Assembly (NCBI GenBank): GCA_021806045.1
Contig: JAJZDI010000017.1
Coordinates: 1-64,000, forward strand
Reading direction: 5' to 3'
Origin: Actinomycetes bacterium
GTDB taxonomy: Bacteria > Actinomycetota > Acidimicrobiia > Acidimicrobiales > RAAP-2
Length of the DNA: 64,000 nucleotides
The notes beneath the pieces are model-generated. The model was not told where the DNA came from. It was given only the letters and a program-made list of their open reading frames with translations, and ran no database searches. The position numbers and the translations under genes were made by a program. Below are positions 1 to 10,043 of the stretch, piece after piece. The stretch's first letter is position 1. The number at the start of each line of letters is the position of its first letter.

Positions 1-201
1 CCACGCGGTGTGGAAGAAGCCGGTGGCCGTGAAGGGTGTTGCCACTTCGGGCGTTGCTGGCATAGCGGTGCGATGCGTCGACCGTGCCGGTGCTGCCCCG
101 GCGCCGCCACCCACCGGCAGGGCCAGGGCGGCCGACGCGGACACGGCCACTGCCGCCGTGCACCAGCGCGCCCTCCAGCCCCTACGACGCCCTCGGCCCA
201 C
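1..201 (-). CDS. Secreted protein, N-terminal part (cut by the left window edge)
   Basis: Reading the minus strand from a GTG at 201 gives 67 uninterrupted codons to the window edge. The product begins with an arginine-rich n-region (VGRGRRRGWRARW), then a hydrophobic Ala/Val stretch (residues 15-30) and a small-residue site around GAGAAPA, a classic Sec signal peptide. The mature part is too short to assign. A TAGCGT hexamer at 209-214 lies 7 nt before the GTG, so translation may start on a leaderless transcript. The signal peptide is seen directly; function is unknown. Confidence 0.6.
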   Translation of the reverse strand, partial: MGRGRRRGWRARWCTAAVAVSASAALALPVGGGAGAAPARSTHRTAMPATPEVATPFTATGFFHTAW

Positions 202-379
202 GGGAGAGACGCTACCGGCACGCCGGGCGCACGGCGAGGGCGGGGGGACGTGGCCTGATCGTGCAGGGACCGGGGCGGGAGACCAGGTCGGATCGGGGCG
301 TTCCAGCGGGTGGAGCGGTGCCGACGGCGCTCCGACGATCCCCGGCGGCACGCCGGGCCGGCCATAGGCTCGCGGTCCG
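202..379. other. Divergent intergenic region
   Basis: GC-rich spacer between the secreted-protein gene (minus) and the membrane-protein gene (plus). Apart from the TAGCGT hexamer at 209-214 that may serve the minus-strand gene, no convincing promoter or RNA was recognised. Confidence 0.4.
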
Positions 380-1030
380 ATGACCGACGCGTCCCCGACC
401 CCTGCAGAGCCGCGGTGGCCGGCCATGATCGCGTTGACCGTGGCGGTCGTCTTCTACGTCGTGCTCCCCGACACCCTCACCTTCGGGCCCCGCTGGCTGG
501 TGCCGGCTCTCGAAGTGGCGGTCGCCGTCCCCCTCCTGATCGGCCACCGGATGGGTCGCATCGGGGAGCGACCGGGCTGGCGGGTGCTCGCCGTGGCTGT
601 GATCGCCCTCATCAACCTGGCCAACATCATCTCGGTCGGCTTGCTCGTCTCCCACATCCTGGGCAGCACGCATACCAGGGGCAAGCAGCTGCTCTACTCG
701 GCCGTGGCCATCTGGATCACCAACGTCATCGTGTTCGGGTTGTGGTTCTGGGAGCTCGACCGGGGCGGGCCGGCGGCCCGGGGCACGTCCTCCGAGCGCT
801 ACGCGGACTTCCAGTTCCCCCAGATGCTCACTCCCGAGCTCTCCCCACCGAACTGGCGCCCCACCATGGTCGACTACCTCTACCTCGGGTTCACCAACGC
901 CACCGCCTTCAGCCCGACCGACGCCATGCCGGTGACGATTCCGGCCAAGGCGCTCATGACCGTCGAGTCGCTCGTCTCGCTCGTCACCGTGGTCGTCATC
1001 GCCGGCCGGGCCATCAACATCATCGCCTGA
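380..1030 (+). CDS. Multispanning membrane protein with an ion-channel-like C-terminus
   Basis: 216 aa. Four hydrophobic segments are visible at about residues 14-32, 36-52, 69-96 and 101-120, then a loop and a final helix at about 186-214. The segment before the last helix (VDYLYLGFTNATAFSPTDAMPVT) has the layout of the pore helix, filter and outer loop of two-helix potassium channels (FxTxTTxGYGDxxPxT), but the GYGD filter is replaced by AFSPTD. It could be a degenerate channel or belong to an uncharacterised DUF1345-like membrane family. Function is not assigned. It stands alone, with a promoter region on either side. Confidence 0.7.
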   Translation: MTDASPTPAEPRWPAMIALTVAVVFYVVLPDTLTFGPRWLVPALEVAVAVPLLIGHRMGRIGERPGWRVLAVAVIALINLANIISVGLLVSHILGSTHTRGKQLLYSAVAIWITNVIVFGLWFWELDRGGPAARGTSSERYADFQFPQMLTPELSPPNWRPTMVDYLYLGFTNATAFSPTDAMPVTIPAKALMTVESLVSLVTVVVIAGRAINIIA

Positions 1031-1131
1031 GCCGGTTCGTGGTCCGCCAGCGATCGGGCCATGCGGCCGGCCGCCGGTGTGCGGGCCATCACATGAGCCG
1101 GATGCCCCTAGTGGGGGCCGGGCCCCGGTCC

Positions 1132-1137
1132 TACGGT
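1132..1137 (+). promoter_or_regulatory. Candidate -10 element (TACGGT) of the beta-CASP hydrolase gene
   Basis: TACGGT is separated from the ATG at 1144 by only AGGAGC. The AGGAG is too close to the start to act as a normal ribosome binding site, which favours leaderless initiation at 1144. Confidence 0.45.
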
Positions 1138-1143
1138 AGGAGC

Positions 1144-2550
1144 ATGACCGGTGCTCCGATCCTCTCGTTCCTCGGCGCGGCAGGGACGGTGACCGGCAGC
1201 AAGTTCATGGTCGAGACGGGCGAGGCCCGGATCCTGGTGGACTGCGGCCTGTTCCAGGGCCTGCGGGAGCTGCGCCGGCAGAACTGGGCACCGTTCCCCG
1301 TCGACCCGGCGACGATCGACGCCGTGGTGCTGACCCATGCCCACGTCGACCACTGCGGGTACCTGCCGGCACTGGCCCGCGACGGCTTCGCGGGGCCGGT
1401 GGTGTGCACGCCAGCGACAGCCGAACTGGCCGGCATCGTCCTGCCCGACGCCGCCCATCTCCAGGAGGAGGAGGCCGGCTACGCCAACGCCCGCGGCTTC
1501 TCCAAGCACCATCCCGCGCTGCCCCTCTACACGCAGGACGACGCGGCCCACGTCCTCGAGCAGTTCCGACCCGTCCCCTACGGCCGGCGCACCGTGATCG
1601 CACCCGGCATCCACGTCGAGCTCATCTCCGCCGGCCACATCGTCGGATCGGCCAGCGCGCTGGTGGAGGTGGACGGGGGTGCTGCCCGGCGGCTGTTCTT
1701 CAGCGGCGACGTCGGCCGGCCCTCCCATCCCATCCTCCTCCCTCCCCCCACCCCGCCTTCCGCCGACGTGGTGGTGGTCGAGTCCACCTACGGGAACCGG
1801 GTCCACGAGCCCGAGGGGCAGGCACTCGACCGGATGGCGGAGGCCATCGGGCGCAGCGCCCGCCAGGGGGGTTCCGTGGTCATCCCCTCCTTCGCCGTCG
1901 ACCGCACCGAGGTCCTCCTCATGGCACTCGGTACCCTGACCGCCGACGGGCGGGTGCCCCGCCTGCCCGTCTACGCCGACAGCCCCATGGCACTGGCCGT
2001 GCTCGACGTCTACCGGCGGGCCATCGCCGAGCACGACCCGGACGTGCGGCCCTTCCCCGCCGGCACCGACCCGTTCGACACCACCGGCGAGCTCCACGAG
2101 CTGCACACCCCCGAGGAGTCTCGTTCGTTGAACGACCTCGGCTTCCCCTCGATCATCATCTCCGCGTCGGGGATGGCCACCGGCGGACGCGTCCTCCACC
2201 ACCTGGCCCGCCTCCTGCCCGACCCGCGCTCGACCATCATCCTCCCCGGCTACCAGGCGGAGGGCACCCGCGGCCGGCAGCTGGCCGACGGGGCCCGCAC
2301 GGTGAAGATGCTCGGCCGCTACGTGCCCGTGCGGGCCCACGTGGTCGAGCTGGGGGCGTTCTCCGTCCACGCCGACGCCGACGAGCTCGTCTCGTGGCTC
2401 CGCCCGGTGCCCGCTCCCGAGAATGCATACGTGGTCCACGGCGAGCCCGACGCGGCCTCGGCGTTGGCCACCCGCCTGGGGGACGAGCTGGCGTGGGACG
2501 CGGTGGTTCCCACCCACGGGGAGCGTGTGCGGGTAGACCGGAGGGCGTGA
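1144..2550 (+). CDS. Metallo-beta-lactamase fold beta-CASP hydrolase (RNA-processing type)
   Basis: 468 aa. The N-terminal MBL domain carries the zinc motif THAHVDHCG at about residues 63-71, later metal ligands in SAGHIVGSA and FFSGDVGRP, and the STYGNR segment leading into the beta-CASP domain. The C-terminal part has SASGMATGGRVLHH and a final VHADADEL histidine motif, as in the YsaE/CPSF73-like stand-alone nucleases. The family cleaves RNA using two zinc ions; the substrate here is unknown. No KH domain is present. The ATG at 1144 was chosen because the fold begins directly after it (FLGAAGTVTGSKF); open sequence further upstream is not family-like. Its stop overlaps the next start. Confidence 0.88.
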   Translation: MTGAPILSFLGAAGTVTGSKFMVETGEARILVDCGLFQGLRELRRQNWAPFPVDPATIDAVVLTHAHVDHCGYLPALARDGFAGPVVCTPATAELAGIVLPDAAHLQEEEAGYANARGFSKHHPALPLYTQDDAAHVLEQFRPVPYGRRTVIAPGIHVELISAGHIVGSASALVEVDGGAARRLFFSGDVGRPSHPILLPPPTPPSADVVVVESTYGNRVHEPEGQALDRMAEAIGRSARQGGSVVIPSFAVDRTEVLLMALGTLTADGRVPRLPVYADSPMALAVLDVYRRAIAEHDPDVRPFPAGTDPFDTTGELHELHTPEESRSLNDLGFPSIIISASGMATGGRVLHHLARLLPDPRSTIILPGYQAEGTRGRQLADGARTVKMLGRYVPVRAHVVELGAFSVHADADELVSWLRPVPAPENAYVVHGEPDAASALATRLGDELAWDAVVPTHGERVRVDRRA

Positions 2551-3257
2551 CCGACACCGCACCTGACACCGCTCACCACACCACCCCTGCGCCGCACGCC
2601 AAACCGGGTTCCCGCGCGGAGCGGCCCGGGAACCATGCCGACCGCCGGCCGTCGCTCGCCGTAGGGGTGATGGGCTCGGCGAGCGGGACCATCCCACCCG
2701 AGGTGTCGGCCCGGGCGCGGTCCCTCGGGCGTGCCGTGGCGCGGGCCGGGTGCACGCTCATCACCGGTGCGTGCCCGGGCCTCCCCCAAGAGGCCGTCGT
2801 GGGCGCCTCGGACGAGGGCGGGCTGGTGCTGGGGATCTCACCCGCCCTCTCCGAGCAGGAGCACGTCGAGCGGTACGGCTCGCCGACCGAGGGGTTCGAC
2901 GCGCTCATCTACACCGGGTCGGGCCTCATGGGCCGTGAGGTCGTCAACATCCGCTCCTCGGACATCGTGGTGATCGTGGGCGGGCATTCCGGCACGCTCG
3001 GCGAGTTCGCCATCGCCTACGACGAGGGTCGTCTGATCGGCGTGCTCACCGGCACCGACGGCGTGGCCGACCTCATCGACGAGGTCGTGGGGCGCCTCTC
3101 CAAGGAGACGGGCGCCAAGATCCTCTACGACGACGATCCCGATCGGCTGATCGCCAGCCTCATCGACTACTACCGGACCGTCCACTTCCACCGGCCCCAT
3201 TCCCTCTTCAGCGGCGCCGACCACGAGGGGGGTGTGGCCCCCCCGACGCCGGCCTGA
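2547..3257 (+). CDS. LOG/SLOG-family nucleotide-binding protein (TIGR00725-like)
   Basis: 236 aa with a GTG start at 2547 that overlaps the stop of the upstream gene (GTGA), so the two are probably translationally coupled. The Rossmann-like core starts at AVGVMGSA (about residue 39) and contains GGHSGTLGE at about residues 145-153, a variant of the PGGxGTxxE signature of lysine-decarboxylase-like (LOG) phosphoribohydrolases. The N-terminal 35 residues are low-complexity. Family members bind nucleotides and some release bases from nucleoside monophosphates; the activity here is not proven. Confidence 0.8.
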   Translation: MTDTAPDTAHHTTPAPHAKPGSRAERPGNHADRRPSLAVGVMGSASGTIPPEVSARARSLGRAVARAGCTLITGACPGLPQEAVVGASDEGGLVLGISPALSEQEHVERYGSPTEGFDALIYTGSGLMGREVVNIRSSDIVVIVGGHSGTLGEFAIAYDEGRLIGVLTGTDGVADLIDEVVGRLSKETGAKILYDDDPDRLIASLIDYYRTVHFHRPHSLFSGADHEGGVAPPTPA

Positions 3258-3295
3258 GCCAGGGCACCGAACACCGGCCTGAGCCAGGGCACCGA
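3249..3295 (+). repeat. 22-bp sequence in tandem (period 25 bp) spanning a stop codon
   Basis: Positions 3249-3270 and 3274-3295 are identical, separated by ACA. The first copy contains the last codons and TGA of the LOG-family gene, so the repeat is a local duplication of the gene's 3' end into the spacer. Confidence 0.9.
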
Positions 3296-3410
3296 CGCCC
3301 GTCCCAGCCACCGGCCGGTCCGACCGGCACCACGCCCGGCCCCGACCGGAACCGGCGCACAGCCCGGCCTACACTGGCCGCTGGGGCACCTCCGGAACGA
3401 AGCGAGGTGG

Positions 3411-3980
3411 ATGATGCACCGAACGTTGGGGAACGTCGGATCGCAGCGGCGGCGGGTCGCCGTGCCGGTCCTGCTCGTGGTCACCGCGCTGGGCGTTGCC
3501 GCGTGCAGCTCGTCTGCCACACCGGCGAACACGGTGGCAGGGGGGGCGTCGCCGACCACCGGGGCGACCGCCACCTCCGGCGGCACGGTCGACACGGCGA
3601 CCACCGACCTCGGCAAGGTGATCGTGAACTCGGCGGGGCGCCCGCTGTACCTCCTGACCGCCGACTCGGCGACGTCGAGCGTATGCACCGGCAGCTGCGT
3701 CAACATCTGGCCCCCCCTCACCGTGTCGGGCACCCCCACGGCCGGCCCCGGTGTCGAGAGCTCAAAGCTCGGCACCATCACCCGGGCCGACGGGACGAAG
3801 CAGGTGACCTACGCCGGCCATCCGCTCTACACCTTTGCCGGCGACAGCGCGGCAGGCACGGTACACGGCGAGGGGATCCACTCCTTCGGCGGCACGTGGG
3901 AGGTGCTCACCCCGGCGGGCACCCCCGTGGCACCGGGACACGCCACGACGACCACGACGGCGGGATCCTCGGGCTACTGA
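3411..3980 (+). CDS. Secreted-repeat lipoprotein (Lipoprotein_15 type)
   Basis: 189 aa. A signal peptide with lipobox GVAAC (cysteine about residue 31) is followed by a Ser/Thr/Ala linker and two copies of the 'secreted repeat of unknown function': one around GRPLYLLTADSATSSVCTG with WPPL, the second around GHPLYTFAGDSAAGTV with FGGTWEVL. A Thr-rich tail ends the protein. It should be anchored to the outer face of the cytoplasmic membrane. Function is unknown across the family. A GAGGTGG sequence precedes the ATGATG start; TACACT at 3371-3376 is a plausible -10. Confidence 0.85.
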   Translation: MMHRTLGNVGSQRRRVAVPVLLVVTALGVAACSSSATPANTVAGGASPTTGATATSGGTVDTATTDLGKVIVNSAGRPLYLLTADSATSSVCTGSCVNIWPPLTVSGTPTAGPGVESSKLGTITRADGTKQVTYAGHPLYTFAGDSAAGTVHGEGIHSFGGTWEVLTPAGTPVAPGHATTTTTAGSSGY

Positions 3981-4086
3981 TCCCCTGACGCCGACGGCCG
4001 GCCCGCCTGCCGGGAGCGACGTCGCGCCCGCGCACCCGGGATGACCGCACGCCGCCGGCGGCGCACGGGCACACCACCCCGGCGGA

Positions 4087-5610
4087 GTGAAGGCGGGAAG
4101 CGAGCGTGTCGATACTCCCCACGTGCAGTTCAGCGTGCCGGCAACCCGCCACGACCTGGCACGCGAGGCGGTGGTCACCGGCTTCGCGGGCCAGCTGGTC
4201 GGTATCCCCGTCCTGGTCTCCGTGCTCATCGAGCACGACCGCCCGGTGCGGTGGTGGTACCTGGGCATCGCCATCGGCCTCGTCGTCACCAGCGTGGGCA
4301 TCCTGACCGCCGTCATCGCCACCCGACCGCCGGCCGACTACTCCTCCATCAGCCCCCACCTGAGCATCGTCCTCACCACCCTGCCCCTCGTCGGCCTGTG
4401 CTTCGTCCAGCTGGCGTCACCCCACGCCGACCTCTACGTGCCCGTCATCGTGCTCGGCGCGCTCTACCTGTCGCTCATCGGCGACCGTGGCATGCGGACC
4501 ACCAGCGCGCTGATCGGGATCGCGCTGGTGGCCGGCTGTGCGTGGGCCAGCCACGACCGCGGCGCCACCCTCGCCACCACCGTCCTCGTCGGCGGGTCCG
4601 CCGTCGTGGCCGTGGCCTGGATGGCGTCGCACGCCACCCGCTCCATCATCCTGTCGCTCGGCTCGGACGAGGACCGGGCCCGCCTGTCGAGCGCACTGGC
4701 CGGCACCGAGTCCCTCACCGGGGGCCTGCAGGCGGCCCTCCCCCTCGTCACCGGGGTGCTGGCCACCGATCGGGTCGTGGTGGCCGGTCGCGGCCCGGCC
4801 GGTGACCCGGTCCACTGCGTGGCCTGGTGGGAGCACACTGGCGGGGTGGAGACGCTCGTCCTCGAACCCGACGAGGGCGAGGACGTGCCCGAGCTCGCCG
4901 ATCCCAGGCTGCATGCCGCCTTCGACAGTGGCGACGTCGTCATCGACGGGCACCGGTGCATCATCCCCATCGGCTACGACGGCAACCGCTCTCTCGCTCT
5001 CGTCCTCGACCATGCCGCTACCATCGAGAACCCGGCGGCGTTGCGGGCGGCGAGCGACGTCCTCGCCACGTCGTTCCTGCGTCACAACGCCCGCGTCGCC
5101 TTCGTGGCCGGCCTCCGCCACGAGAGCCGCACCGATGCCCTCACCGGTCTGGCCAACCGGCGCACCCTCGGCGAGCGGCTCGGGTTCGAGCTGGCCCGGG
5201 CCGGCCGTTCAGCGAGCCCCCTGGCCGTGGCGATGGTCGACCTGGACCACTTCAAGGCGTACAACGACACGCACGGTCACGTGGCCGGGGACACCGTCCT
5301 CCGGACGATCGGCGCCTTGCTGGCGTCACACGTGCGCGGCCAGGACCTGGCCGCCCGGTACGGCGGCGAGGAGTTCTGCCTCCTCCTGCCCGACACCGGG
5401 GCACGGGGCGCGTCCGCGCTCCTCGACGCGCTGCGGGCTGCGGCCACGGCGGCGACCGACGGCGCCGTGACCCTCTCGGCCGGGGTGGCGGTGTGGGACG
5501 GCGCCGAGGATGGCCACGCGCTGGTGGCGCGGGCCGACGCCGCCCTCTACCGGGCCAAGGAGGCCGGCCGGGACCGGGTGGCCATCCACCAGGCGGCCAT
5601 CGAGCCCTGA
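4087..5610 (+). CDS. Membrane-bound diguanylate cyclase (GGDEF domain)
   Basis: 507 aa. About six hydrophobic helices fill residues 20-185, followed by a region resembling a degenerate sensor and a C-terminal GGDEF domain. The active-site loop reads ARYGGEEF, preceded by DLDHFKAYNDTHGH (metal- and substrate-binding). RGQD lies five residues before GGEEF and fits the RxxD inhibitory site. It should make cyclic di-GMP and be product-inhibited; the N-terminal membrane block probably senses a signal. The GTG at 4087 is uncertain; GTG at 4123 (VQFSVPATRHD) is an alternative. Converges on the paaX-type gene. Confidence 0.88.
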   Translation: MKAGSERVDTPHVQFSVPATRHDLAREAVVTGFAGQLVGIPVLVSVLIEHDRPVRWWYLGIAIGLVVTSVGILTAVIATRPPADYSSISPHLSIVLTTLPLVGLCFVQLASPHADLYVPVIVLGALYLSLIGDRGMRTTSALIGIALVAGCAWASHDRGATLATTVLVGGSAVVAVAWMASHATRSIILSLGSDEDRARLSSALAGTESLTGGLQAALPLVTGVLATDRVVVAGRGPAGDPVHCVAWWEHTGGVETLVLEPDEGEDVPELADPRLHAAFDSGDVVIDGHRCIIPIGYDGNRSLALVLDHAATIENPAALRAASDVLATSFLRHNARVAFVAGLRHESRTDALTGLANRRTLGERLGFELARAGRSASPLAVAMVDLDHFKAYNDTHGHVAGDTVLRTIGALLASHVRGQDLAARYGGEEFCLLLPDTGARGASALLDALRAAATAATDGAVTLSAGVAVWDGAEDGHALVARADAALYRAKEAGRDRVAIHQAAIEP

Positions 5611-5626
5611 AGGGTTCCGCGTCCCG

Positions 5627-6472
5627 TCAGGCCGGGCGGTCCGCCCGGGCCCACGAGGCGAGGAGCCCCCGGTACCGGCGGTCCCAGTCGTCGAAGGTGG
5701 AACGCAGCCGGGCGCCGGGCCACCCCTCGGGGAGGAGCTCGGTCGGCAGGAGGGGATCGGCCTGGAGGTGGCGGAGGACGGCCGCGGCCAGGACGAAGCC
5801 GTCGGCCAGCGAGCCGGCGTCGGGGGGGGCGCCCTCCAGCGCTCCGGCGAGCTCCCTGGCCCTGGCCGCCCAGCCGTCCAGGTCCCACATCCTGCCGGCC
5901 AACCGCTCCGGGTCCGGGGGCCGGGCCTCGAGCACCTCGACGTCGCCCGGCGCGATGGCGCCCAGGTCGAGGGGGAGGTTGGCCGGCCGCATCCACACCC
6001 CGTCGCGCAGTTCGGCCAGGCGGGCATAGGTGAAGGCCGCCCGTCGCCGGGACCGCTCGGATGCCGGGCTGCCGCTCGACACCACGGCCACCAGGTGCCA
6101 GGCGCCCGACCACGGGCCGGTCACCCCGGCTCGGGACACGTGCTGCCGCCGGCCCCGGGCGTCGAGATGGCCGGCCAGCCGGTAGCGCCCGTCGCCCGCA
6201 GTCGTCACCTCGCCCGCTGCCGCCATCCGGCTCAGGGCCACCCGGGCCCGGTTGCCGCTGATGCCGAACAGCCCGGCCAGCCTCACCAGGTGGGAGACGG
6301 GGAGCTCGGGCGGGTCGGTGCCGAGGAGCGTGCTCGCCAGCACCGACCGGGCCGTGAAGGGGCGCGACCGCCGGTCCGGGGACGCCGGAGCGGTCGAGGC
6401 GGCCGGAGGATGCGGCGCGGCCAGCCCACCCGCCGGCGAGGGCGTATTACGTTCTTGCGATATATGACTCAT
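5627..6472 (-). CDS. PaaX-family transcriptional regulator
   Basis: 281 aa. After about 35 low-complexity residues comes a PaaX-type winged-helix domain (SVLASTLLG, LVRLAGLFGISGNRARVALSRMAAAGEV) and the PaaX central and C-terminal domains (GDGRYRLAG, WHLVAVV, RLAELRDGVWMRPANL). PaaX proteins repress phenylacetate or other aromatic/acyl-CoA pathways and respond to CoA esters; the effector here is unknown. Divergent from the desaturase with only 17 bp between start codons, so it probably controls that gene and itself. The start at 6472 lies inside the desaturase promoter; a start further in is possible. Confidence 0.82.
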   Translation of the reverse strand: MSHISQERNTPSPAGGLAAPHPPAASTAPASPDRRSRPFTARSVLASTLLGTDPPELPVSHLVRLAGLFGISGNRARVALSRMAAAGEVTTAGDGRYRLAGHLDARGRRQHVSRAGVTGPWSGAWHLVAVVSSGSPASERSRRRAAFTYARLAELRDGVWMRPANLPLDLGAIAPGDVEVLEARPPDPERLAGRMWDLDGWAARARELAGALEGAPPDAGSLADGFVLAAAVLRHLQADPLLPTELLPEGWPGARLRSTFDDWDRRYRGLLASWARADRPA

Positions 6473-6483
6473 ATTAGTAATAT
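6455..6483 (+). promoter_or_regulatory. Desaturase promoter with embedded palindrome (probable PaaX-type operator)
   Basis: TTGCGA (6455-6460) and TAATAT (6478-6483) are spaced by exactly 17 bp. The spacer contains ATATG-ACT-CATAT (6462-6474), a perfect 5-3-5 inverted repeat that also includes the regulator's start codon. The ATG at 6490 follows the -10 by 6 nt, predicting a leaderless transcript. The boxes are seen; the assignment of the operator to the adjacent regulator is inferred. Confidence 0.65.
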
Positions 6484-6489
6484 CCCCAC

Positions 6490-7446
6490 ATGGCCGACAC
6501 CATGGTGCCCGATGTGGTCGACCGACCCGACGTGCTCCCGACCGACCGCCTGCAGGCGAACGGGATGTGCCGGCCCGAGCTGCGTGCGGAACTGCGGCGG
6601 ATCGCAGGGGTGCGGAACGCCTGGACGGTGACCTGGTTGTGGCTGTGGGTGGCGGCCACGGTGGCCGTCGTGGCCCGCTTCCCGTACCCGTGGGTGGTGG
6701 TGGTGGCCTTCGTGCTGATGGGTCCGGTCCACGCCCGCCTGGCCATCCTCATGCACGAGGCCGCCCACAAGCTCCTGTTCGTGCACAAACGGGTGAACGA
6801 CGTGGTGGGACGGTGGTTGATCGCCGCGCCGGCCTTGGTGCCCATCGCCCTCTACCGCCGGGGCCACTTCGCCCACCACCGTGCCGAGTTCGGGCCCGAC
6901 GATCCCGACATCGCCTACTACGGCGGCTACCCCACCACCCGGCGCACCCTCCTGCGCCGGTTGACCCGCGACGCGGTGGGCATCTCGGGGTGGAAGAACT
7001 TCAAGCCGCTGCTGCGGGCGTCGGTGAGGCCCGCCACCCGGCGGGTGGCCCTGCCCATCGTGGGCGTCCAGGCCGTGCTGTGGGCGGCCAGCTGGGCCGC
7101 CACCGGTGACTGGTGGATCTACCCGGTCCTGTGGTGGTTGCCGTGGATGACCCAGTGGCGGGTCCTCAACCGCCTGCGCTCGCTGGCCGAGCACGGAGGC
7201 ATGGCCGCGTCGGACGACCGCCGGGCCACCACCCACGACGTCCGCCAATCGTGGATCGCCAGGTTCTGGTTCGTCCCCTACCACGCCGGCTGGCACCTGG
7301 CCCACCACGTCGACATGGGCATCCCGTGGCGCAACCTCCCCCGGTACCACGAGGAGCTGCGCCGGGCCGGGTACGTCACCCCGACGCTCACCCGCCCGAG
7401 CTACCGGGCGCTGTGGCGGGCCCTGTCGTCCGAGCCGGCGGCCTGA
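6490..7446 (+). CDS. Membrane fatty acid desaturase
   Basis: 318 aa. Three histidine boxes typical of di-iron membrane desaturases are present: HEAAH (about residues 88-92), HFAHH (about 124-128) and HLAHH (about 270-274), separated by hydrophobic segments. It likely introduces a double bond into an acyl chain or oxidises a carotenoid or terpenoid substrate; the substrate cannot be read from sequence. The divergent PaaX-type regulator suggests control by an acyl- or aryl-CoA. Confidence 0.85.
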   Translation: MADTMVPDVVDRPDVLPTDRLQANGMCRPELRAELRRIAGVRNAWTVTWLWLWVAATVAVVARFPYPWVVVVAFVLMGPVHARLAILMHEAAHKLLFVHKRVNDVVGRWLIAAPALVPIALYRRGHFAHHRAEFGPDDPDIAYYGGYPTTRRTLLRRLTRDAVGISGWKNFKPLLRASVRPATRRVALPIVGVQAVLWAASWAATGDWWIYPVLWWLPWMTQWRVLNRLRSLAEHGGMAASDDRRATTHDVRQSWIARFWFVPYHAGWHLAHHVDMGIPWRNLPRYHEELRRAGYVTPTLTRPSYRALWRALSSEPAA

Positions 7447-7497
7447 GGAGCAGCGGCCGCCACTGCCCCGGCGCCGGGCATCGACCACGTCTGCCCG

Positions 7498-9150
<1,653 letters not shown>

Positions 9151-9241
9151 GCACACCTGCCGTTCCCGCCGGCCGCCCGGCGTCGCTCGCACCGTAGCGT
9201 CGGGCCCCGGGCACCGCCACGCGCCCGGTGGCCCGGGACGC

Positions 9242-9643
9242 TCAGCCGGCGATGAAGCTGCAGCGCACCGACCGGACGGGATTGTCGCCGTTGCTGTCCA
9301 CCAGCACCACCCGCTGCCACGCCCCCAGTGCCACCATCCCGCCGATCACTGGGAGGACCAACGACGGGCTGATGACCACCGGGAGCAGGTGGTCGGCGCC
9401 GTGACCCGCTGACCCGTGGCGGTGCCGGTAGCGGTCGTCGCGCGGCAGGAGGCGGTCGAGCGCGTCGGCCAGGTCCGGCTCCGAGCCCGAGCCGAGCTCC
9501 ATGAGCGCGAGACCGGCGGTGGCGTGCGGGGCGAAGACGGACACCAGCCCGTCACCCCGCCCCTCGACGAAGCCGGCGATGCGATCCGTCAGGTCGGTCA
9601 CCAGCCGGTCACCGACCTCGACCCGGAAGACGACTGTTTCCAC
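9242..9643 (-). CDS. yjbQ: YjbQ/UPF0047-family protein
   Basis: 133 aa, full length for the family. Signatures are [16 protein letters not shown], the [23 protein letters not shown] segment and [13 protein letters not shown]. Members have weak thiamine-phosphate synthase activity in vitro and an unclear physiological role. GTG start at 9643. The 400-bp spacer upstream belongs to the phosphate-regulated promoter of the opposite strand. Confidence 0.93.
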   Translation of the reverse strand: METVVFRVEVGDRLVTDLTDRIAGFVEGRGDGLVSVFAPHATAGLALMELGSGSEPDLADALDRLLPRDDRYRHRHGSAGHGADHLLPVVISPSLVLPVIGGMVALGAWQRVVLVDSNGDNPVRSVRCSFIAG

Positions 9644-10043
9644 CCGACCATGCTGGCACCGGGATCATGCTGCCGACAGGACCTGGAGCGAACAGCTGCG
9701 CCGCAGTGGGGTGGCTACGACGCACGGTGAAATTACCGACCATTCACCCGCATGTCACCGGACTCTCACGTCCGGTTCACCAGGGTTTTCTACCGTCATC
9801 GGTGATGGCTCCCTCCCGACCCGTCACCAGGTGCCGACGCCGCACCGCCGTGCGTGCGGTACCGCCCGGTGACGAACGGGCGGCGGGCGGCCGTCCCGGG
9901 ACCATGTCCCGGCCGCCTCTCACGGCAACCCCCCGCCGGGACCCGACCGGTCCCGCCGGGGCATGCGCGTACTGCGGGCCGGCTGGTGGTGGACCAGCCA
10001 CCGGCCGGCCGCCGTGCCCGCTCCGGAGCACCAGGGTCGGGCG
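9644..10043 (+). other. Leader region of the first response regulator
   Basis: This 400-bp stretch holds the PHO-box array at 9742-9785, a TACCGT -10 at 9791-9796 and a roughly 240-nt leader. In the leader an 80-codon frame runs from ATG 9805 to TGA 10047 and overlaps the next start (ATGA). Its product is Arg/Pro/Gly-rich and resembles nothing I know; it may be a leader peptide or chance. Confidence 0.5.
9742..9785 (+). promoter_or_regulatory. PHO box: four 11-bp direct repeats
   Basis: TCAC occurs at 9744, 9755, 9766 and 9777, exactly 11 bp apart. The units are ATTCACCCGCA, TGTCACCGGAC, TCTCACGTCCG and GTTCACCAGGG; the unit before (9731-9741) is a weaker match. This is the actinobacterial PhoP/RegX3 box layout. 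The last unit is followed, after 9 nt from GTTCACC, by TACCGT. Confidence 0.85.
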
